22,926 nucleotides of DNA from Bacteroidota bacterium (lineage in GTDB: Bacteria; Bacteroidota; Bacteroidia; Flavobacteriales; Flavobacteriaceae). The stretch spans positions 1 to 22,926 of the forward strand of contig JAJRSY010000167.1 in the NCBI GenBank assembly GCA_024278565.1, in the 5' to 3' direction. Made by a program: the position numbers and the translations under genes. A model generated the notes under the pieces. The model made no database searches, was not told where the DNA came from, and saw only the letters and a list, made by a program, of their open reading frames with translations. Positions 13,766 to 20,973 of this stretch are shown here, in pieces; within the stretch, counting starts at the first letter, position 1, and each line of letters starts with the position of its first letter.

Positions 13766-14300
13766 TGTTTAGGAAGAATTTCATTCTTTATTGAAAACTA
13801 TGGATTTCTAATCCATAGTGGTTTATTAACAAGAGCATTATTTAGTTTGTATATGTGCTGGAAAAGCCCTATATTTAATTGGATGGACGGAAAAAACAAG
13901 AAAAGGTACGGTAAGCAGGCCCAGGAGCTGATCCGCTTCAGGGTAGCCGATTACCTGTGGAAGAAGCAGGGCACGCAAAAGGAATGCGCCGCGATATTCG
14001 GCATCAGCCAGATGGCGGTCAACAGGATATGGGCAAAGTACAGAGCGGGCGGCAAACAGGCGCTCAGGAGCAGGAAGCGCGGCGCCAAGGGAGGCACGAA
14101 GCTGAAAAAAGAGCAGGCCCGCCAGGTGCGCAGGCTGATAAGGGAGAAGATGCCCGACCAGTTGAAACTGCCCTTCGGCCTGTGGACAAGGGAAGCGGTA
14201 CAACAGCTATGGTGTGGAACTGTCCCGTTGGCAAGTGGGGCGCTACCTCAAGAAATGGGGCTATGCCCCACAAAAGCCTATCAGGAAGGCCTTCGGGCCC

Positions 14301-14319
14301 GCCTGCCGGACGGGCAGGC
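14301..14319 (+). repeat. GC-rich palindrome inserted in IS630 transposase (in frame)
   Basis: GCCTGCC (14301-14307), GGACG, GGCAGGC (14313-14319). It adds about nine codons to the transposase frame without a shift. Confidence 0.8.
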
Positions 14320-14683
14320 AAAAGCCGGAAGCGGTAAAAAAGTGGCTGGAACAGGAGTATCCCGCGATACGGAAAAGGGCCAAGGCCGAAAAGGCGACCA
14401 TTTACTTTGGCGATGAAACGGGCTGCAAGAGCGACCACCAAGCGGGGAAGAGTTACGCCCCGAAAGGGAAAACACCGATTATCAAGGCAACCGGAAAACG
14501 TTTTACCGTCAACATGATATCCGCCATAAGCAACAGGGGGCACCTACAGTTCATGCTGATGGAGAAAGGCTTCAACAGTGAAGTGTTCAAGACCTTCTTA
14601 GGGCAAATGATAAAGTACGGTAAACGGAAAGTGTTCTTTATCACCGACAACCACCCGGCCCACAAGACCATTAAACCCTACGA

Positions 14684-14701
14684 ACCTGCCTGCCGGCAGG
14701 T
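14684..14701 (+). repeat. GC-rich palindrome inserted in IS630 transposase (frame-breaking)
   Basis: ACCTGCC (14684-14690), TGCC, GGCAGGT (14695-14701). The reading frame before it (TIKPYE) and after it (WLEGQKD) are out of register by one base relative to an uninterrupted gene. Confidence 0.82.
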
Positions 14702-15153
14702 GGCTGGAGGGACAAAAGGATAGGGTCGAAGTGTTCTTCATTCCGCCCTACTCCCCTGAACTGAATCCACAGGAGTATGTGAACCAAGACCTCAAGACCA
14801 ACACCATCGGCAAGAAAAGGGCTATCAACAGGGAGCAGCTCAAAGAGAACATCAAAGATTTCATGAACAAAAGGAAAAAAGACAGACCGCAGGTGAAAAA
14901 ATATTTCCGACACGAGCACGCCAGGTATGCCGCTTGAGGGTTTTATACAAACTAATTTACCTAACGATTAATAACTTCCTGTCCTAATATTGGGGGGTAT
15001 TATAGTGCAACCTTATAATTCTTATCTAAAAACTTCCAATTGCATGATAAAATCGATGAATGACATTTATTCACCTCATTTTTTTCTTAATTTTTAGTTA
15101 AAATAAAGTATTTTTACACACTTGAAATTTTAACATTTAAACACTAAACGAAA

Positions 15154-16254
15154 ATGAAAAAAGTATTATTCTTGTTTGCAGCTATGACTGCATCGATTGC
15201 AATGGCGCAAGATTTGCCAACAAACCCTGAGCCGGGTAAGTGCTATGTACGTTGTACAACACCTGATGTTTATGTAAACGAAACGGTTACTTTAACTATC
15301 AAACCAGCTTACAAAGTATTGAAGGCAGTACCTGCAACTTTTAAGACAGTTACCGAAAGGGTAGAGGTGAAGGCTGCTGGTAAGAAATTGACCGTTATAC
15401 CTGAAAAATGGGGAACTGAGTCTGTAACTTATGTATCTAAAGAAGGTGGTAATACCATGAGTATTTCGCCCGCCTCTTTTGGTAAAGGTTCTGAAACCAT
15501 TGAAATAAAGCCTGCTTACGCCCAATGGGAGCTTGGTGCTTCTGCACCTGATTGTGCTTCTGGTAACCCAGATGATTGTAGGTATTGGTGCTACAAAGGG
15601 TATCCTGCTGAGTTTACCACTATTGAAACAACCACCTTGGCCAGCGATGCTTCTGTAAGCAAAACACCTATCGGTTCAAAGAATGCAAGCTATACAAAAA
15701 GAGTTCTTTTAGAGTCAGCGAAAGTAGTTGAAACTGTTATTCCTGCTGAGTATAAAGAAATAACAAAAACAGTATTAGATAAAGACGCCTATACTTCTGA
15801 AGAAACTATACCTGCTGTAACTAAGACCGTTACAAAAGAAGTTTTGAAAGAAAAAGGAGGCTTAACCACTTGGAAAGAAGTTGAGTGTGCTCTGGTAGAA
15901 TACCAAGCCCTACCAATCAACTGGAATTCTGGTAGTGCCACATTGACCGCTGCTGCAAAAAGTATCATCGATACGCGCTTGTTACCGGTATTGGCTCAAA
16001 ACCCTGGGGTGAAGGTTGAATTAGCTTCGCATACCGATTCACAAGGTAGTGCTACTTCAAACCAAGATCTTTCTGAAAGAAGAGCAAAAGCTGTAGCTGA
16101 TTACTTGATTACCAAAGGAATCAACTCAAGCCTTTTAGTAGCTAATGGTTACGGTGAGACAAAGCTTTTGAACAGATGTAAAGATGGCGTTTCATGTACA
16201 GCTAGAGAGCATGCAGCGAATAGAAGAACTCAATTTAGGTTGATCAATAACTAA
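15154..16254 (+). CDS. OmpA-family outer-membrane/peptidoglycan-associated protein with repeat-rich N-terminus
   Basis: A 366-residue exported protein: signal peptide MKKVLFLFAAMTASIAMAQ, then a long extracytoplasmic region and a C-terminal OmpA-like domain from about residue 254. The peptidoglycan-contact residues are in register: D295 (ASHTDSQG) and R310 (LSERRA), 15 apart as in E. coli OmpA. Residues 45-250 contain repeated short units of the type PATFKTVTERV (60-70), PAEFTTIETTTL (151-162), PAEYKEITKTVL (197-208) and PAVTKTVTKEVL (220-231), likely beta-strand repeats. Paired cysteines (C30/C34, C134/C142/C146, C342/C348) may form disulfides. TATTTTTA at 15109-15116 resembles a -7 box. A strong terminator follows, so it is probably monocistronic and well expressed. 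Confidence 0.87.
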   Translation: MKKVLFLFAAMTASIAMAQDLPTNPEPGKCYVRCTTPDVYVNETVTLTIKPAYKVLKAVPATFKTVTERVEVKAAGKKLTVIPEKWGTESVTYVSKEGGNTMSISPASFGKGSETIEIKPAYAQWELGASAPDCASGNPDDCRYWCYKGYPAEFTTIETTTLASDASVSKTPIGSKNASYTKRVLLESAKVVETVIPAEYKEITKTVLDKDAYTSEETIPAVTKTVTKEVLKEKGGLTTWKEVECALVEYQALPINWNSGSATLTAAAKSIIDTRLLPVLAQNPGVKVELASHTDSQGSATSNQDLSERRAKAVADYLITKGINSSLLVANGYGETKLLNRCKDGVSCTAREHAANRRTQFRLINN

Positions 16255-16274
16255 TACAATACATTAACCAACCA

Positions 16275-16307
16275 AAAAAAGGGCTTTCCGTAAGGGAGCC
16301 CTTTTTT
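16275..16307 (+). terminator. Rho-independent terminator of the OmpA-family gene
   Basis: AAAAAAGGGCT (16275-16285) pairs with AGCCCTTTTTT (16297-16307) around an 11-nt loop that can itself pair partly. Begins about 20 bp after the stop. Confidence 0.85.
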
Positions 16308-16460
16308 ATTTACCTCTATATGCTGGGAGGTTTAACCAGTCTATCAATCAGGTGCTTAACGCTTGTACATGCCTACCAGATAGCAAGGTGATTGTTATCT
16401 AATGCTTTGTGGGTCAGCCTGGCTTACCGGAAGTAGTTTTTAAATACGTCATTACGATTT

Positions 16461-16540
16461 CCGTAAGGAAAGAAGTAATCTGTCTCTACAATGAAAATGG
16501 CAGTAAGGAAAGAAGTAATCTGTTTCTACAAGGAAAATGG
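16461..16540 (+). repeat. 40-bp tandem duplication with dispersed-repeat core
   Basis: Two adjacent 40-bp units (16461-16500 and 16501-16540) differ at three positions. Each contains GTAAGGAAAGAAGTAATCTG, whose reverse complement core ACAGATTACTTC also occurs at 2486. They lie in the 331-bp gap 16255-16585; the remainder of that gap, after the terminator, shows no gene. Confidence 0.75.
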
Positions 16541-16585
16541 TAGTTTTAAAGATGTGATCTGATAAATAGGCAACGACTACCTTTC

Positions 16586-17038
16586 TTACTGGTGTTTTTT
16601 GAGAAGTTTTAAATGGTATTGCGTTTCCCCGTTCATGCTATAGCCCGAGTATTTATCCAATTCCTTGCCTTTTGGGTTTAAGATCTTAATCACTGGCACC
16701 GAACCTTTTTTGTTCAAACGGGCGGCAAGTTCTTTATTGTGCTTTAATTGATCAGCTGAAATGAGATCCTTGTTCATCGGTATGTCAATATAAAGCAGCA
16801 CATAGTCTTCTGAAAGTGCTTGAAACGCTTCAGACTCAAATAAATCTTTTTTCAACATTTTGCATGGGGGGCACCAATCGCTTCCCGTAAAATAAACCAA
16901 AAGGTTATTATTTGAATCGTTGGCTTTGCTTAATGCCGTTTCATAATCGGTCAACCACTCGCTCTCTGCAACAACAGACTTATTTGCCTGGCCAATAGCG
17001 AAAAGGGGTAAAATTAAAAATAAGAGTAACTTTTTCAT
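16586..17038 (-). CDS. Periplasmic thioredoxin-like protein (CPPC active site)
   Basis: A 150-residue exported thioredoxin-fold protein. I chose the ATG at 17036-17038, which starts a clean signal peptide (MKKLLLFLILPLFAIGQA); the frame is open 14 codons further but those residues do not look like a signal. The active site is DWCPPCK with C56 and C59, and VPVIKILNPKG contains the cis-proline of the fold. It fits thioredoxin-7-type single-domain proteins that reduce or isomerise disulfides in the periplasm. It follows the ybaB-like gene on the same strand by 122 bp but has its own promoter candidate. Confidence 0.85.
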   Translation of the reverse strand: MKKLLLFLILPLFAIGQANKSVVAESEWLTDYETALSKANDSNNNLLVYFTGSDWCPPCKMLKKDLFESEAFQALSEDYVLLYIDIPMNKDLISADQLKHNKELAARLNKKGSVPVIKILNPKGKELDKYSGYSMNGETQYHLKLLKKHQ

Positions 17039-17087
17039 TTGTTCTTTTTCGTATAGAATGTGTAGCAATAAACCTGCCAATTATTGG

Positions 17088-17117
17088 TAAATATACAATG
17101 ATAACGTATAACACAAA
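17088..17117 (-). promoter_or_regulatory. Promoter candidate for the thioredoxin-like gene, inside an inverted repeat
   Basis: On the minus strand TTTG (17117-17114), 18-nt spacer, TATATTTA (17095-17088), close to the Bacteroidota TTTG / TAnnTTTG pair, 50 bp before the ATG. The -33 box touches one arm of the inverted repeat GTATAACAC (17106-17114) and GTGTTATAC (17138-17146), which could be an operator. Confidence 0.5.
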
Positions 17118-17160
17118 CGATAATCAATTGAAATTTAGTGTTATACCTAGCGTTAACTTT

Positions 17161-17487
17161 TTATTTGAACAGCCCGTCCAAACCGGGTATATTCGGCATT
17201 CCTTCTTTTGCAACGGCTGCAAGTTCTGTTTCGTTTACCTGTGTGGCCTTGTCGATTGCCTTATTGATCGCAATTATGAGATAGTCTTCTAACTGTTCTT
17301 TGTCTGCCAATAGACTGTCATCGATCTTAATCTCTTTCACGGTTCTGTTTGCGGTTATTACTACTTGAACCAAGTCGTCAGGTGAATTTTCGCGTAGTGT
17401 TACGGTATCTAGCCGCTTTTTGGTGGCTTCCACTTTTTGTTGGGTCTCTTTGAGTTTGCCCATCATACCCATCATATCTCCGAACAT
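17161..17487 (-). CDS. YbaB/EbfC family nucleoid-associated protein
   Basis: A 108-residue member of the YbaB/EbfC family, small dimeric DNA-binding proteins of the nucleoid. It has the Met-rich N-terminus MFGDMMGMMGKLKETQQKVE, then the beta-sheet core LVQVVITANRTVKEIKIDDSLL, and the helical C-terminus EDYLIIAINKAIDKATQV. The ending GMPNIPGLDGLFK is typical of Bacteroidota copies. Length is normal. In many bacteria it sits with dnaX and recR; here it is divergent from an oligopeptidase gene with only 62 bp between starts, so the two share a promoter region. Confidence 0.9.
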   Translation of the reverse strand: MFGDMMGMMGKLKETQQKVEATKKRLDTVTLRENSPDDLVQVVITANRTVKEIKIDDSLLADKEQLEDYLIIAINKAIDKATQVNETELAAVAKEGMPNIPGLDGLFK

Positions 17488-17549
17488 AATCTTCTTTTTA
17501 CTGGTTATAGGTTGTAAAATTAGTAAATTGTGGGGATAAAACTATACAG

Positions 17550-19700
17550 ATGAAGAAAATCAAAATTGTTCTTTTAGGATGTCTTACTTTTGCGGTTTCT
17601 TGCCAAAATCAAAATAAGGATATGACAAAAACGGAAGCTCCGGTCGCCAAAAAATCACCCAAAGAATTAGTAAAACATGATGATGTAAGGGTCGATGATT
17701 ATTACTGGATGAATGATCGTGAAGACAAAGAAGTGATTGCCCACCTTGAAAGTGAGAATGCATACTACAATACCATGACGGGGCATACCAAAAATTTTCA
17801 AGCTTCCCTTTTTGAAGAAATGAAGTCGAGAATAAAAGAAGACGATTCCTCAGTGCCCTACAAGAAAAATGGGTACTGGTACCTTACGCGCTATGAAACG
17901 GGAAAGGAATATCCCATCTATTCAAGAAAACCGTGCCTGCCGGCAGGCAGGAAAGAAAGTTTGGACGCAGAAGAAGAAATTATCTTCGATTGCAATGAAA
18001 TGGCAAAGGGGCACGATTTTTTCAACCTCTCTGGTTTTTCCATTAGTCCCGATAATACCTTGGCGGCCTTTTCGGTAGATACCGTTTCGCGAAGAAAATA
18101 CACCCTACAGGTCAAGAATCTGAAAACCGGCGAAATATTGACCGATAAAATTGATAATACGGCAGGAAATTCGGTTTGGGCCGATGATAACAAGACTATT
18201 TTCTATAGTAAACAAGATGATGTCACCTTAAGGTCCGATAAGATATTTAAACATAAGTTGGGCGATGATAGTGCTTCCGACACCTTGGTTTTTGATGAAG
18301 AGGACGAGACTTTCGGTATCTATGTTACTAAATCAAAATCAAAAAAGTACATCATAATCGCATCCTATAGCACACTCACCACAGAATTCCGTATTTTAAA
18401 AGCAGATGACCCTGAAGGGGAATTCAAGGTGTTTTCCCCTAGAACGAGGGGTCTTGAATATTCGATTGCCCATTATGGTACCGATTTCTATGTGTTGACC
18501 AATAAAGATGGTGCCATCAACTTTAAACTCATGAAGGTGGCAGAGGGCGATACATCTTCAGAGAACTGGAAAGAGTTCATTTCCCATAGAGCCGATGTTT
18601 TATTGGAAGGTATTGATATCTTTAAAGAGTACTATGTGCTTTCTGAACGTAAAAACGGCCTCAATGAACTGAAAATAGTGAGATGGGACGGCTCTGATAG
18701 CTATTACCTGCCCTTTGATAGTGAGACCTATACGGCAAACCCCAGTACAAATCCTGATTTTGACACTGAGGTACTTCGTTATTCGTACAACTCGATGGCG
18801 ACCCCACATTCGGTCATTGATTTCAATATGTCTACCAAAGAAAAGACGGTCAAAAAAGAACAAGAGGTTTTGGGGGGCAAGTTCAAGAAAGAAAACTACT
18901 TGGAAAAACGTGTCTGGGCAATTGCCCGTGATGGGGTAAAAGTGCCCATGTCGATTGTTTACCATAAAGACACAAAATTAGATGGCAACGCCCCGCTTTT
19001 GCAGTATGCCTATGGCTCGTACGGTGCTACCATTGACCCCTATTTCTCTATCGTACGATTAAGTTTGTTGGATCGTGGATTTGTTTTTGTCCTTGCACAT
19101 ATTCGCGGGGGCCAATATATGGGTCGACCGTGGTATGAAGATGGGAAACTGTTAAAAAAGAAAAATACGTTCACGGATTTTGTGGACTGCTCAAAATTTT
19201 TGATCGAGAACAACTATACGAGTGCGGATCACTTGTATGCGATGGGAGGCTCGGCTGGCGGACTTCTTATGGGTGCAGTGATAAATATGGCCCCTGAGCT
19301 GTACAAGGGGGTGGTGGCCTCGGTGCCTTTTGTTGATGTTGTCACTACCATGTTGGACGATTCGATTCCGCTGACGACCAGTGAATATGACGAATGGGGC
19401 AACCCGAACAAGAGAGAATACTATGATTATATTAAATCGTACTCCCCCTATGATAATGTAGTTGCAAAGAACTATCCCAATATGTTGGTGATTACCGGTT
19501 TTCATGATTCGCAGGTGCAGTACTTTGAGCCTGCCAAGTGGGTGGCAAAGTTGAGAGAGTTGAAAACCGACGATAATCTTCTGTTGTTCGATATTAATAT
19601 GGATGCTGGTCACGGTGGGGCATCAGGTCGTTTTGAGGCCTTAAAGGAAGTGGCAAAAGAATATGCGTTTATACTTGATTTGGAAGGAAAAATCGAATAA
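17550..19700 (+). CDS. Oligopeptidase B-like prolyl-oligopeptidase family serine peptidase (S9), exported lipoprotein
   Basis: A 716-residue S9A peptidase that cuts short peptides, oligopeptidase B relatives preferring basic residues. The N-terminus carries a lipoprotein signal with Cys18 (AVSC). An N-terminal beta-propeller region precedes the alpha/beta-hydrolase domain (from about 480). Catalytic triad: S568 (GGSAGG), D653 (HDSQV) and H688 (AGHGGASGR), with the same 85 and 35 residue spacings as in E. coli PtrB. Oddity: residues 128-134 (PCLPAGR) are encoded by an inserted GC-rich palindrome between SRK and KESLDAEEE, in frame; relatives lack it. The insert is in the propeller near the N-terminus, so the enzyme is probably still active. 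Confidence 0.9.
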   Translation: MKKIKIVLLGCLTFAVSCQNQNKDMTKTEAPVAKKSPKELVKHDDVRVDDYYWMNDREDKEVIAHLESENAYYNTMTGHTKNFQASLFEEMKSRIKEDDSSVPYKKNGYWYLTRYETGKEYPIYSRKPCLPAGRKESLDAEEEIIFDCNEMAKGHDFFNLSGFSISPDNTLAAFSVDTVSRRKYTLQVKNLKTGEILTDKIDNTAGNSVWADDNKTIFYSKQDDVTLRSDKIFKHKLGDDSASDTLVFDEEDETFGIYVTKSKSKKYIIIASYSTLTTEFRILKADDPEGEFKVFSPRTRGLEYSIAHYGTDFYVLTNKDGAINFKLMKVAEGDTSSENWKEFISHRADVLLEGIDIFKEYYVLSERKNGLNELKIVRWDGSDSYYLPFDSETYTANPSTNPDFDTEVLRYSYNSMATPHSVIDFNMSTKEKTVKKEQEVLGGKFKKENYLEKRVWAIARDGVKVPMSIVYHKDTKLDGNAPLLQYAYGSYGATIDPYFSIVRLSLLDRGFVFVLAHIRGGQYMGRPWYEDGKLLKKKNTFTDFVDCSKFLIENNYTSADHLYAMGGSAGGLLMGAVINMAPELYKGVVASVPFVDVVTTMLDDSIPLTTSEYDEWGNPNKREYYDYIKSYSPYDNVVAKNYPNMLVITGFHDSQVQYFEPAKWVAKLRELKTDDNLLLFDINMDAGHGGASGRFEALKEVAKEYAFILDLEGKIE
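17934..17949 (+). repeat. Perfect 16-bp GC-rich palindrome inserted in the oligopeptidase gene (in frame)
   Basis: TGCCTGCC (17934-17941) followed by GGCAGGCA (17942-17949) with no loop. Read in the gene frame it encodes CLPAG and gives part of PCLPAGR. Confidence 0.9.
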
Positions 19701-19704
19701 AGGG

Positions 19705-19732
19705 TTTGTTTTAAAAAAAAAAAGTAATTTTG
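19705..19732 (+). promoter_or_regulatory. Promoter of the cysteine-synthase-like gene
   Basis: TTTG (19705-19708), 16-nt A-rich spacer, TAATTTTG (19725-19732), an exact match to the -7 consensus TAnnTTTG. It starts 5 bp after the oligopeptidase stop codon and 58 bp before the ATG. The spacer is slightly shorter than usual. Confidence 0.65.
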
Positions 19733-19789
19733 CGCCTGAGTTTTGTCAATTCGAAAGATTGTACAATTTTTGAAACATAGATTCCCTGT

Positions 19790-20833
19790 ATGAAAGACAA
19801 GATAAATGCTTGCAACAATATACTAGAACTTATCGGTAATACCCCCCTTGTTGAACTTAATACTGTTACGGCCAACATTTCGGGTAGTTTTTATGCCAAA
19901 CTGGAAGCCTTTAACCCTGGTCATTCCTCAAAAGACCGTATCGCTGCTTTTATCATTGAAGAAGCCGAGCGTAAGGGAATCTTGACCAAAGGGAATACCA
20001 TAATAGAGACCACTTCGGGCAATACGGGTTTTAGCATTGCAATGGTCAGCATCATCAAAGGCTATGAGTGCGTTTTGGCGGTAAGTTCAAAATCGAGCAA
20101 AGATAAGATCGATATGCTGCGTGCCATGGGGGCGACGGTATACGTGTGCCCGGCCCATGTAAGCGCAGAGGATCCTAGGTCTTATTATGAGGTTGCCAAA
20201 AGACTGCATGAAGAAACCAAGGGCAGTGTGTATATCAACCAGTATTTCAATGAGCTGAACATAGAAGCCCATTACCGAACAACAGGCCCTGAAATTTGGG
20301 AACAGACCAATGGTGCCATTACCCATTTAGTGGCCTGTAGCGGTACAGGGGGCACAATTTCAGGAATTGCACGCTTTTTAAAAGAACAGAATTCAGATAT
20401 AAAGGTAATCGGGGTCGATGCCTTTGGCTCAGTATTGAAAAAATACCATGAAACGGGGGAGTTGGATATAAATGAAATTTATCCGTACCGTATTGAGGGC
20501 TTGGGTAAAAATCTCATTCCCGGTGCCACAGATTTTAAAACGATAGATGCGTTTGTGAAGGTTACCGATGCAGAAAGCGCCCATATGGCAAGAGCTATAT
20601 CAAAAAAAGAAGGCATTTTTTCAGGATATACCTGTGGTGCTGCAATGCAAGCAGTAAAACAACTGGGAGAGCAAGGTGAATTCGATAAAAACAGTATTGT
20701 CGTCGTGATATTTCCCGATCACGGATCGCGGTACATGAGCAAAATATATAGTGATCAATGGATGGAAGATCAAGGGTTCTTGAACAGCAGTAACAGTGTT
20801 GAAGAAACCCAAAAGGTCCAGGTTATTGGGTAA
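19790..20833 (+). CDS. PLP-dependent cysteine-synthase-family enzyme, candidate cysteate synthase
   Basis: A 347-residue fold-type II PLP enzyme of the cysteine synthase / cystathionine beta-synthase family. LELIGNTPLVELN opens the fold; the PLP lysine is K48 (NPGHSSKDR), the substrate loop is TTSGNTG (75-80), and the phosphate cradle is ACSGTGGTISG. The C-terminus FPDHGSRYMSKIYSD lacks a CBS regulatory pair. Family members make cysteine from an activated serine and sulfide. Because the next gene is an alpha-oxoamine synthase of the type that makes sulfonolipids, I infer that it may use sulfite to make L-cysteate, the head group of capnine. Ordinary cysteine or cystathionine synthesis remains possible. 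It has its own promoter and a strong terminator. Confidence 0.85.
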   Translation: MKDKINACNNILELIGNTPLVELNTVTANISGSFYAKLEAFNPGHSSKDRIAAFIIEEAERKGILTKGNTIIETTSGNTGFSIAMVSIIKGYECVLAVSSKSSKDKIDMLRAMGATVYVCPAHVSAEDPRSYYEVAKRLHEETKGSVYINQYFNELNIEAHYRTTGPEIWEQTNGAITHLVACSGTGGTISGIARFLKEQNSDIKVIGVDAFGSVLKKYHETGELDINEIYPYRIEGLGKNLIPGATDFKTIDAFVKVTDAESAHMARAISKKEGIFSGYTCGAAMQAVKQLGEQGEFDKNSIVVVIFPDHGSRYMSKIYSDQWMEDQGFLNSSNSVEETQKVQVIG

Positions 20834-20854
20834 ATTTGAATTAGAACAAAATGT

Positions 20855-20892
20855 AAAAGGTGATGGTGATTATGGCCATCACCTTTTTTTTT
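20855..20892 (+). terminator. Strong rho-independent terminator after the cysteine-synthase-like gene
   Basis: AAAAGGTGATGG (20855-20866), loop 20867-20875, CCATCACCTTTT (20876-20887), T-run to 20892. The 12-bp stem is perfect. Confidence 0.92.
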
Positions 20893-20938
20893 GTGCATAA
20901 CTCAAGTGGGTTCATTATGAAAGCAAGCTAAAAATCTA

Positions 20939-20946
20939 TATTTTTG
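20939..20946 (+). promoter_or_regulatory. -7 promoter box of the alpha-oxoamine synthase gene
   Basis: TATTTTTG matches TAnnTTTG, 27 bp before the ATG and after the terminator of the preceding gene. No TTTG -33 box is seen at the expected distance. Confidence 0.5.
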
Positions 20947-20973
20947 CAGTGTTAAATGATATTTTAGCATTTA

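Larger units (their letters stand above)
13246..13819 (+). mobile_element. IS200/IS605-type insertion sequence, inactivated
   Basis: Left side: two hairpins, GGGTT-AA-AACCC (13246-13257) and TGCAAT-TCC-ATTGCA (13258-13272), as expected for the subterminal hairpins of these elements. Centre: tnpA. Right side: ACTATGGATT-TCT-AATCCATAGT (13797-13819), a 10-bp stem with 3-nt loop. Exact ends cannot be fixed because this family makes no target duplication. It abuts the 5' truncated end of the group II intron on one side and an IS630 element 25 bp away on the other. Confidence 0.75.
13853..14937 (+). pseudogene. IS630-family DDE transposase, broken at two places and carrying one in-frame insert
   Basis: The protein reads through three frames. 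Frame 1 (ATG 13853 or 13883) holds the helix-turn-helix part (TQKECAAIFGISQMAVNRIW) to LWTREAVQQL. Around 14207 a few codons are missing and the frame changes to YGVELSRWQVGRYLKKWGY. That frame carries the first Asp (IYFGDETG) and second Asp (FFITDNHPAHK) to 14684. There a palindrome shifts to the third frame, WLEGQKDRVEVFFIPPYSPE, with the final Glu in PELNPQEYVNQDLK, ending at 14937. A second palindrome at 14301 stays in frame and adds roughly GPACRTGRQ before KPEAVKKWLEQEYP. Not functional without multiple frameshifts. Confidence 0.88.
13845..14952 (+). mobile_element. IS630-family insertion sequence, inactivated
   Basis: Terminal sequences GTTTGTATA (13845-13853) and TATACAAAC (14944-14952) are inverted copies. 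Both are flanked by TA (13843-13844 and 14953-14954), the target duplication of the IS630/Tc1 group. The match extends one base further on each side as TTAGTTTG and CAAACTAA. The 1108-bp length is normal. It lies 25 bp after the IS200 right-end hairpin. Confidence 0.75.

Noticed and set aside
14200..14220. Programmed ribosomal frameshift in the IS630 transposase
   Set aside because: There is no slippery heptamer and a few expected residues are missing between QQL and YGVELS, so a small deletion is more likely; other breaks in the same gene also point to decay.
17106..17146. Terminator of the ybaB-like gene
   Set aside because: The 23-nt loop is long and no T-run follows on the minus strand, so an operator-like inverted repeat is the better reading.
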